Of a DNA stretch of 47,209 nt, positions 41,589 through 47,209 are shown in pieces. The translations under genes were made by a program, and so were the position numbers. The notes below the pieces were generated by a model. It was not told where the DNA came from. It was given only the letters and a program-made list of their open reading frames with translations, and searched no databases. Origin of the DNA: Bacteroidales bacterium. Lineage in GTDB: Bacteria; Bacteroidota; Bacteroidia; Bacteroidales; UBA932. The DNA lies in NCBI GenBank assembly GCA_017546125.1, contig JAFYXO010000038.1:1-47209 (forward strand), written 5' to 3'. The stretch's first letter is position 1. Each line of letters opens with the position of its first letter.

Positions 41589-43586
41589 ATGGAATACTAC
41601 GGTAACAGACTTTGCATTTCAGCACGTGAACTTGTGGACGGTGGTGTGATGACACAATCGAACTACAAGCAGATGGCCAATCGTGGACGGTTTGATGTGG
41701 TCCGTCCTGGTAAGGGACTTGGCTGTTATGCTCTCGTTGCCGTCGATAGCTTGCCTGAAAGTTACCGTGAAAAGGTGGAAGAGTTGTTCCCCGGTGGGGA
41801 CAAGGTGCGGCTTTCCGGTTGGGTACGTTCCAATTACGAAGTGGACCCAATGGCCAATGCCTTTTTCTATTCTAAGGAGCAGGTCGGTTTTGAACTGCCC
41901 CCCGAAAAGATTAGGGAATATGTCACTAATGCTTCAGTCCTGAATTGTTGCATCCGTTTGTATGAACGTGCATCCACCTCCCAAAAACTGATGGGCGGTA
42001 AGTATAATTGGGAAATGATGGCTGCTGCCATTGAAAGCCTCCGAGACCAATTCGGCCATACATTACCAGCCTCTACGCTTCGCTTCCGTAAGAAGGTGGC
42101 TGAATACAAGCGTGAAGGGTATGCATGTTTGATTAGCGGTAAGTTCGGGAACCAGTCAGCCCGTAAGGTTGACCACAAGACAGAACGTCTTATTCTTGGC
42201 ATTGCCATATTGCCGAACAAACCCTATAACAGCAGTGTGTGGGAAATGTATAACTCCTTCGTTTGTGGTGAACTTGAAGTATATGATCCGGAAACAGGGG
42301 AATTGTTCAACCCGGATGACTTTACCGACAAGAACGGGGAACCTTTGGTACTTAGTGAGGCTACTATCAGCAACTACTTGAACAAGCCGAAGAACCGAGT
42401 ACTGATAGAACATGCCTTGATGTCGTTTACTACATTCATGCACGAGCAGATGCCGCATGTTCACCGCCATGCTCCGGAGTTCTCTTTCAGCAAGATTTCA
42501 TTCGACGACCGCGATTTGCCGCGTAAACTCAAGGATACCAAAATACGCCCAAAGGTATATTACGCATACGATGTTACAAGCCAGTGTGTTGTTGGGTTCT
42601 CCTATAACCGCAACAAGAATGTGGATTTGGTTGTGGACTGCTTCCGTTCCATGTTCCGGTTGATAGAACGTAGAGGTTGGGGATGTCCTGCCCAGGTGGA
42701 AGTGGAAAATCACCTTATGAGCCAATGGAAGGACAGCTTCCTGAAGGCCGGGGTTTTGTTCCCGTTTGTCCGTTTCTGTGCCCCGATGAACTCGCAGGAA
42801 AAGTATGCTGAACCTTTGAACGGTGCCAAGAAGCGTAGCATTGAGCACAAGAACCACCTTGGTATAGGTCGTTTCTATGCGAAGAATCGTGCCTATCGTA
42901 CCGAGTCCAAGAAGGTCTTTGATGCATTGAACGACACATACGAGGATAAGCAATATTACAGCTGGGATGAGCTTATTGCCGATGATATGCGTGACGTGTT
43001 GGAGTTCAACAACTCTCCACACCCAAACCAAAAGAAATATCCTGGCATGACCCGTTGGGAAGTGCTTGAGGCAAATATGAATCCTACCCTCCAGCCGATT
43101 GACAAGTCGGTGCTTGCACGCTTCATCGGGGAACATGTCAAAACCTCTATACGCCGTAACTCTTATTGCAGGGTGGCTTATACAGACTGGTGGCTGAGTG
43201 GTACCGAAGTCATAGAAAAACTTGCCCCGAATAATTGGGAAGTGGACGCCTATTACCTGACAACGGAAGAAGGAGAAATTACCGATGTCTATATTTATCA
43301 GAATGATATGTTGGTTGACAAGCTGCAGAACGTAGGCACATTCAATACGGCCGAGGCAGAGCAGACGGACGAAGATAGAGCCATATTCGTGGAACAGCAG
43401 AAGAAAATAGCCGGATTCAATGGATATATCCAAAATAACGCCATATCCGGCGTGGGTGTATCAAAGCCCCAGCCGATGATAGAAAAGGCCGTAGAGGCCG
43501 AAGAATTGCCCCCTGTTGACGATATGCCAGCCGATGATTATGTCGTGGCAGAGGACTATTCTCAAAAAGCAATCGAAAACTATTAA
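41589..43586 (+). CDS. Mu-like DDE transposase (MuA type)
   Basis: A 665-residue transposase. The first 80 residues look like a MuA-type winged-helix (LCISARELVDGGVMTQSNYK and RPGKGLGCYALVAVDSLPES), and helical site-binding domains follow. The catalytic core lines up with MuA as ISFDDRDL (D307 as first acid), YYAYDVTSQCVVGFS after it, VEVENHL (E373 where MuA has the IDN aspartate) and QEKYAEPLNGAKK (E408 as third acid). A beta-barrel-like region and an acidic C-terminal tail (about 625-665) follow, the latter in the place where MuA contacts MuB. It should join phage ends to target DNA in replicative transposition. Confidence 0.9.
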   Translation: MEYYGNRLCISARELVDGGVMTQSNYKQMANRGRFDVVRPGKGLGCYALVAVDSLPESYREKVEELFPGGDKVRLSGWVRSNYEVDPMANAFFYSKEQVGFELPPEKIREYVTNASVLNCCIRLYERASTSQKLMGGKYNWEMMAAAIESLRDQFGHTLPASTLRFRKKVAEYKREGYACLISGKFGNQSARKVDHKTERLILGIAILPNKPYNSSVWEMYNSFVCGELEVYDPETGELFNPDDFTDKNGEPLVLSEATISNYLNKPKNRVLIEHALMSFTTFMHEQMPHVHRHAPEFSFSKISFDDRDLPRKLKDTKIRPKVYYAYDVTSQCVVGFSYNRNKNVDLVVDCFRSMFRLIERRGWGCPAQVEVENHLMSQWKDSFLKAGVLFPFVRFCAPMNSQEKYAEPLNGAKKRSIEHKNHLGIGRFYAKNRAYRTESKKVFDALNDTYEDKQYYSWDELIADDMRDVLEFNNSPHPNQKKYPGMTRWEVLEANMNPTLQPIDKSVLARFIGEHVKTSIRRNSYCRVAYTDWWLSGTEVIEKLAPNNWEVDAYYLTTEEGEITDVYIYQNDMLVDKLQNVGTFNTAEAEQTDEDRAIFVEQQKKIAGFNGYIQNNAISGVGVSKPQPMIEKAVEAEELPPVDDMPADDYVVAEDYSQKAIENY

Positions 43587-43600
43587 AACACTGTTAGATT

Positions 43601-44473
43601 ATGATTACAACAGAAGTGAAGAAGAGTATTTTAGAGGCCATTTCGTTGAACCGGTCGAATTATCCGAGTGATGCGAAGCATGCCGCTTCTTTGGGTATTA
43701 CTACCTCCGTATATAGTGCGGTCAAGAATGGTCAGACTGACAAAGTTCTAAGTGATGCCAACTGGATAAGCATTGCCCGGAAGTTGGGTGTAAGCCTTCG
43801 TGGTGAAATCGAATGGAAAGCAGCCAAAACCGCCACCTTCCAGTTCATTACAGCCCAATTGGAGTTCAGCCAACAAAGCAGCTTGAGTGGTATCTTATGT
43901 GATATCCCCAATATCGGGAAAACATTCACAGCCCGTTACTATGTGAAGAGCCACAAGAATGCAGTGTATGTGGATTGCTCTCAAGTGAAGACCAAACTGA
44001 AGCTGATCCGTAAAATCGCATCGGAATTTGGTGTGGATAGCAAAGGCCGTTATGCGGATGTATATGATGACCTGGTGTATTACTTGCGTGGAATTGAATG
44101 TCCCCTTATCATATTGGATGAAGCCGGTGATTTACAGTACGAGGCATTCCTTGAACTGAAAGCCCTTTGGAATGCGACTGAACGTTGTTGTGCCTGGTAC
44201 ATGATGGGTGCTGATGGGCTGAAGGAGAAAATCAACCGTTCCATTGAATGTAAGAAGGTGGGCTACACTGAAATGTTGAGCCGTTATGGTGACCGTTATA
44301 GCAAGGTTACTCCGGACGATGGCAAAGAACGCGACCAGTTTCTGAAGGAGCAAGCCCGTGTTGTTGCCAAGGTAAATGCTCCAGCAGATGCGGATATTGC
44401 TCAAATTGTGCGTAAGAGTGGCGGTGGTTTGCGTCGTGTATATACTGAAATTGAGAAACTGAAAAGAGCATAA
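43601..44473 (+). CDS. MuB-like transposition ATPase
   Basis: A 290-residue AAA+ target-selection factor. The N-terminal 70 residues form a helix-turn-helix domain (HAASLGITTSVYSAVKNGQT), as in MuB. The P-loop is degenerate: D101 replaces the first glycine in DIPNIGKT (101-108), but K107 and T108 remain. Walker B is LIILDEAGDL with D173 and E174. The C-terminal helical part (DADIAQIVRKSGGGLRRVYT) fits the AAA+ lid. It lies 14 bases after the transposase gene. It likely binds target DNA and calls the transposase there. Confidence 0.87.
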   Translation: MITTEVKKSILEAISLNRSNYPSDAKHAASLGITTSVYSAVKNGQTDKVLSDANWISIARKLGVSLRGEIEWKAAKTATFQFITAQLEFSQQSSLSGILCDIPNIGKTFTARYYVKSHKNAVYVDCSQVKTKLKLIRKIASEFGVDSKGRYADVYDDLVYYLRGIECPLIILDEAGDLQYEAFLELKALWNATERCCAWYMMGADGLKEKINRSIECKKVGYTEMLSRYGDRYSKVTPDDGKERDQFLKEQARVVAKVNAPADADIAQIVRKSGGGLRRVYTEIEKLKRA

Positions 44474-44476
44474 TCA

Positions 44477-45100
44477 ATGGCAAAGCGAGCATACAGTCCG
44501 AAAGAGATAGCCGCCAAGACGTACAAGTGTTTGCCTTGGAATGACCGTTGGAGCCAACCGTTCGGTGCTCCAACGATGAACGAAACATGGTTCATCAGTG
44601 GTGCGAGTGCCAGCGGTAAGAGCTCGTTTGTGATGCAGCTTGCTAAGGAGTTGTGTAAATATGGTACCGCTTTGTATCTATCATTTGAGGAAGGTGTCAG
44701 TCAGTCGTTCAAGGAACGCATAGAACGCTACAAAATGGGCGAAGTACAGGGTAAGTTCAGAGTAGCCGTTGATGATACCTTGGGAGAGTTGACAGAACGC
44801 TTGAGCCGTCCGAAAAGCCCTCACTTTATCATTGTTGACAGTTTCCAATATGCAGGATGGACTTATGAGCAGACGAAGGAACTTGTAAACCGTTTCCCTC
44901 AAAAGAGCTTCATCTTCATATCCCAGGAATATAAAGGCCAACCTATGGGAAAAGCTGCAGTAAGGCTCCGTTATATGGCCGGGATGAAGGTTCGTGTGGT
45001 TGGGTTCAAGGCTTTCTGCCAAGGACGGTTCACGGGTGATCCGGGCAGTTTCTTTGTAGTTTGGGAGGAAGGTATATTAAGGACGAGCAATAATCTGTAA
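44477..45100 (+). CDS. RecA/RadA-like P-loop ATPase of the phage
   Basis: A 207-residue single-domain ATPase, three bases after the MuB-like gene. Walker A is GASASGKSS (42-50), Walker B HFIIVDSFQYAG (116-127) with D121, and a sensor-like FIFISQEYKGQP follows, a RecA/DnaB-like core. Phage Mu itself has no equivalent here. It might assist replication or strand handling, or replace the host DnaC/PriA route; this is inference only. Confidence 0.75.
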   Translation: MAKRAYSPKEIAAKTYKCLPWNDRWSQPFGAPTMNETWFISGASASGKSSFVMQLAKELCKYGTALYLSFEEGVSQSFKERIERYKMGEVQGKFRVAVDDTLGELTERLSRPKSPHFIIVDSFQYAGWTYEQTKELVNRFPQKSFIFISQEYKGQPMGKAAVRLRYMAGMKVRVVGFKAFCQGRFTGDPGSFFVVWEEGILRTSNNL

Positions 45101-45103
45101 TCC

Positions 45104-45280
45104 ATGGATAAAAAGAAACGACGTGCCAACATCCTCTACCGTTTGAGGAAAAAGGGTGTCCGATGCAATACCAAGGAACGGGAGATTTATTTCCCCTACG
45201 GCAAAGAACCTATGAAGGTGGTACAGATAAGGCGGTTGTGTAATGAGTTTAATTTTAGAGTTCAATTTGAAATAGTGTAA
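45104..45280 (+). CDS. Small basic phage protein, 58 aa
   Basis: ATG at 45104, three bases after the ATPase stop; stop at 45278-45280, three bases before the next ATG. The protein is basic in its front half (KKKRRANILYRLRKKGVRCN). The family is unrecognised; a nucleic-acid-binding role is possible. It fits the tight spacing and codon use of the neighbours, which supports its reality. Confidence 0.65.
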   Translation: MDKKKRRANILYRLRKKGVRCNTKEREIYFPYGKEPMKVVQIRRLCNEFNFRVQFEIV

Positions 45281-45283
45281 GGA

Positions 45284-45736
45284 ATGAAAAAGAAAGTGTA
45301 CATCAGTGGTGCCATAGCGCACTATGATTTAGAAGAAAGACAAGCAGCTTTCCAAATGGCTGCTATGGAAATGGAAAGGCGAGGTTTTGAGGCCGTGAAT
45401 CCTTTTGAAAATGGGGTTCCACAGGATGCCCATTGGATGGAGCACATGAAGGCTGATATTGCTTTGTTGGTAGGGTGTGATTATATCTACATGCTCAATG
45501 GTTGGGAATTGTCAAAAGGGGCAAAATTGGAGCTTGATGTAGCAAGCAGTTGTGGTATCAAGGTTATGTTCCAGAACCAGAATAGCGATGAACGGGAGTA
45601 TGCTTGTTGTATCTGTGGTAAGACATTCACAGGCTATGGGCATAATCCTTATCCGATAAAGAAAGGTGGTGAGTGTTGCCCGGAATGTAACAAACAGGTA
45701 ATAGCAACAAGAAAACAATTAGCGAAAGGAGAATAA
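45284..45736 (+). CDS. DUF4406 protein with C-terminal zinc-ribbon-like tail
   Basis: Residues about 1-100 are a DUF4406 domain (KVYISGAIAHYDLEERQAAF, then YMLNGWELSKGAKLELDVAS), related to nucleoside 2-deoxyribosyltransferases. From about 105 there are two cysteine pairs, CCICGKTF and CCPECN, a likely zinc ribbon. The whole is 150 residues, so the two parts are fused in one protein. The substrate is unknown; a role in phage nucleotide metabolism is possible. Confidence 0.8.
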   Translation: MKKKVYISGAIAHYDLEERQAAFQMAAMEMERRGFEAVNPFENGVPQDAHWMEHMKADIALLVGCDYIYMLNGWELSKGAKLELDVASSCGIKVMFQNQNSDEREYACCICGKTFTGYGHNPYPIKKGGECCPECNKQVIATRKQLAKGE

Positions 45737-45738
45737 TT

Positions 45739-45990
45739 ATGGCAGACAATCAGAAAGTGAAAATGGTCTTTGAATTTGACCGTAAAGATTACGACAATGT
45801 GTGTTTCTTGCTTGGAGTAGATTCTAAAGACCAGGAAGATATAGAAAAAACTTGGGAAGCAATGGCATCGGAAAATGTAGTGTTGAGAAGCGATTCGTTT
45901 TCTTCACTTGGCTTAAAGCCTCATGAAATGCTTGCGATGTTTGTGTCATTTGCAATTACTTCGGTGGAGGATAAGGTAAAGTCAAAATGA
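45739..45990 (+). CDS. Hypothetical phage protein, 83 aa
   Basis: Acidic small protein (KVKMVFEFDRKDYDNVCFLL at the front), two bases after the previous stop. The family is unrecognised. No membrane segment; likely soluble. Kept for its fit in the tightly packed rightward operon. Confidence 0.6.
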   Translation: MADNQKVKMVFEFDRKDYDNVCFLLGVDSKDQEDIEKTWEAMASENVVLRSDSFSSLGLKPHEMLAMFVSFAITSVEDKVKSK

Positions 45991-45994
45991 AGCC

Positions 45995-46228
45995 ATGAAT
46001 GACGAACTTTATCAGATAGGTTTACCCTTGGAACGCTTGAGTAACGTCCTGATGAATTGGACTTGTTACGAACCTCGAAAGAAGATTATAATCAGTCCGT
46101 CGATGAAGCAGGAAGATTATGTAGTGGTTGAGACCCGGCATACAGAACTGGCTTCGGAGATTATAAAGGATGTACCGGAAGCAAAAGTGAAGATACTGAA
46201 AGAACCCGTTAAAATAGTGAAGATATGA
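45995..46228 (+). CDS. Hypothetical phage protein, 77 aa
   Basis: A small protein with an alternating beta-like second half (KKIIISPSMKQEDYVVVETR) and repeated valine-lysine ending. The family is unrecognised. It starts four bases after the previous stop and its stop overlaps the next gene start by four bases (ATGA), supporting translation. Confidence 0.6.
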   Translation: MNDELYQIGLPLERLSNVLMNWTCYEPRKKIIISPSMKQEDYVVVETRHTELASEIIKDVPEAKVKILKEPVKIVKI

Positions 46229-46692
46229 AACAGGAAGTAACCAACTTTGCACGCTTCTATGCCTCGTTCAATCAACTGCCATACAGTGGCGACCGTGAAG
46301 AGTTCAAGAAGCAGATAGTATGCCAGTACACATGGGACCGGACAGAAAGCCTTCGGGAAATGACGAAAGCGGAATACGCAGCTTGTTGCGAAGCTTTGGA
46401 GAAACTGACCGGTCGGAAAGATGAACTGAAGAAGAAACGGAGCCGATGCCTGAACTTGATGCAACAACTCGGTATCGATACGACCGACTGGGCAAGGATC
46501 AATAACTTCTGCCAACATCCCCGAATTGCAGGGAAACCCTTTGCCCGGATTACATTGGATGAACTGGAATCCCTGTCGGTAAAATTACGGAGCATCCAAC
46601 GCAAAGGGGGACTTCAACAAAAGAAAGACATTCAACAACCAGGTGGAATAACCTACATTATACCTGTAGTAAATACCACCGCAACATGCTAA
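46225..46692 (+). CDS. GemA/Gp16-like phage protein
   Basis: A 155-residue protein resembling the Mu Gp16/GemA (DUF1018-like) group: SLREMTKAEYAACCEALEKL, a basic linker, then QLGIDTTDWARINNFCQHPR and IAGKPFARITLDELESLSVK. In Mu, GemA is associated with changes in host gene expression and DNA topology; its exact role here is unknown. The position after the transposition genes matches Mu gene order. Confidence 0.7.
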   Translation: MKQEVTNFARFYASFNQLPYSGDREEFKKQIVCQYTWDRTESLREMTKAEYAACCEALEKLTGRKDELKKKRSRCLNLMQQLGIDTTDWARINNFCQHPRIAGKPFARITLDELESLSVKLRSIQRKGGLQQKKDIQQPGGITYIIPVVNTTATC

Positions 46693-46696
46693 GAAT

Positions 46697-46876
46697 ATGG
46701 ACCAGGAATTTGTGGAACTATTAAACCGCATCAAGATGCAGGTGCGTGAGGAGATGCCCAAAATGGACCGTCTCAATCGTGAACACTTCTTCAGTGACTT
46801 GAATGAATGGGCTTACGAGAAATACGAGGAAGCCTTGTTGGAAGAAGAATTGGAAATGCAGAATTATGATGAGTAA
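46697..46876 (+). CDS. Small acidic phage protein, 59 aa
   Basis: ATG at 46697, four bases after the GemA-like stop; stop at 46874-46876. A very acidic, helical protein (YEKYEEALLEEELEMQNYDE near the end). The family is not recognised. Spacing to both neighbours is normal for this operon. Confidence 0.6.
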   Translation: MDQEFVELLNRIKMQVREEMPKMDRLNREHFFSDLNEWAYEKYEEALLEEELEMQNYDE

Positions 46877-46897
46877 TAACCAAAAAATCAAATTACA

Positions 46898-47209
46898 ATG
46901 GAAGAAAACAAGATGAAGACCGTTGAAATGACGGTAGAGGAACAGGCTGAATATGCAGCCTTCAAAGCGGCGAAAGCCAAGAAAGAAGCCGAGGAGAGAG
47001 CCAAGGCTGAACGTGAACAGTACAAGACAATGGTAGATGAGGAAATTGAGAATTCCATTCCTGTACTGCAGTCAATCAGTGAACAAATCAAGGAGAGCAA
47101 GCAGAAGGTGCTGGATAACTTCAAGGCTATCCTTGAAATGAAGGGCGAATTGTTCAAGACCAAGGTTAAGGATGACCAGCGTTCGCATACCTTTACCAAC
47201 TCAAAGGGC
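46898..47209 (+). CDS. DUF3164-like phage protein, cut by window edge
   Basis: 104 codons seen, open to the right edge. A charged helical front (FKAAKAKKEAEERAKAEREQ) that looks coiled-coil is followed by a helical core and DDQRSHTFTNSKG, which resembles the start of the conserved DUF3164 tail (TFTxxDG). DUF3164 proteins occur in the early region of Mu-like phages. The family call is moderate because the C-terminal part is missing. Confidence 0.6.
   Translation, partial: MEENKMKTVEMTVEEQAEYAAFKAAKAKKEAEERAKAEREQYKTMVDEEIENSIPVLQSISEQIKESKQKVLDNFKAILEMKGELFKTKVKDDQRSHTFTNSKG

Larger units (their letters stand above)
38828..47209. mobile_element. Mu-like transposable prophage, left part
   Basis: Gene order repressor (leftward), early genes, DDE transposase, AAA ATPase, small replication-region genes, GemA-like and DUF3164-like proteins is that of Mu-type transposable phages. 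The end begins with TG, as Mu-type ends do, and carries repeated transposase-site-like motifs. Transposable phages of gut Bacteroidales such as Hankyphage have this kind of start. Head, tail and lysis genes and the other end are off the window. Confidence 0.88.

Noticed and set aside
41515-41850. Minus-strand 111-aa frame across the transposase start
   Set aside because: Overlaps two rightward genes with good spacing and has no family features.
42498-43433. 311-aa minus-strand reading frame inside the transposase gene
   Set aside because: Antisense of a well supported MuA-like gene; no recognisable domain, no promoter.
38835-47209. Diversity-generating retroelement, as carried by Hankyphage
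   Set aside because: No reverse transcriptase or template/variable repeat pair is visible in the part of the prophage inside the window; it could be further right.

Overview
The window looks like the chromosome of a gut-type Bacteroidales bacterium carrying two mobile elements. Promoters repeatedly match the Bacteroidetes form (TTG or TTTG, 19-20 bp, TAnnTTTG). The genes include a full Na+-NQR operon, a DUF4290-FtsK-LolA run, a group-B-type monomeric [FeFe] hydrogenase, secreted lipoproteins and a Bacteroidetes-type tyrosine integrase. Calls rest on reading motifs and gene order by eye; no database search was possible.

Layout. (1) 1 to about 3107 is one end of an integrative element, transcribed leftwards: a cut-off VirE_N/primase-like protein, an excisionase-like helix-turn-helix protein, an unknown protein and a tyrosine integrase. 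It ends at what looks like the 3' end of a tRNA gene followed by a terminator, the probable attachment site. (2) 3156-12334, leftward: a secreted DUF2147 protein; a polyamine ABC transporter (potD, potC, potB, potA) translationally coupled to an outer-membrane porin-like protein; then lipoprotein nitroreductase, secreted C69 peptidase and PatB-type C-S lyase in one operon. (3) 12397-23016, mostly rightward: SAM methyltransferase, [FeFe] hydrogenase, NifX-like protein, DUF4290, FtsK, LolA-like, a convergent NUDIX gene, PyrE, a small protein, an rRNA m5C methyltransferase and a secreted PHP phosphoesterase. (4) 23212-29073, leftward: nqrABCDEF, the Na+-pumping NADH:quinone oxidoreductase. (5) 29156-38834, rightward: a UvrD/PcrA helicase, then an RND efflux system (lipoprotein adaptor, permease, TolC-type channel) running into a CsgG-family protein, a PEGA-like lipoprotein and a DUF4810 lipoprotein.

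(6) From about 38828 to the right edge lies a transposable Mu-like prophage inserted in the DUF4810 gene; the host frame is cut and stopped by phage bases. The phage end starts with TG and carries two related copies of a 24-bp motif (probable transposase-binding sites), a lone terminator, four TTTAGGG(T/A)TACA repeats and a 14-bp inverted repeat. Then come an S24-type repressor facing left, an operator region with CGCAAATGCG sites laid over the early promoter, three early genes sharing one 17-bp start-site cassette, a MuA-like transposase, a MuB-like ATPase with a degenerate P-loop, a second RecA-like ATPase, and a run of small genes ending in GemA-like and DUF3164-like proteins.

Most worth following: the Mu-like module (transposase reading as D-E-E, paired ATPases, unusual end architecture), the alternating TCGGCA/TGCCGA half-sites beside the element promoter at the left end, and the coupling of a porin to a polyamine transporter whose binding protein has an extra C-terminal membrane anchor.
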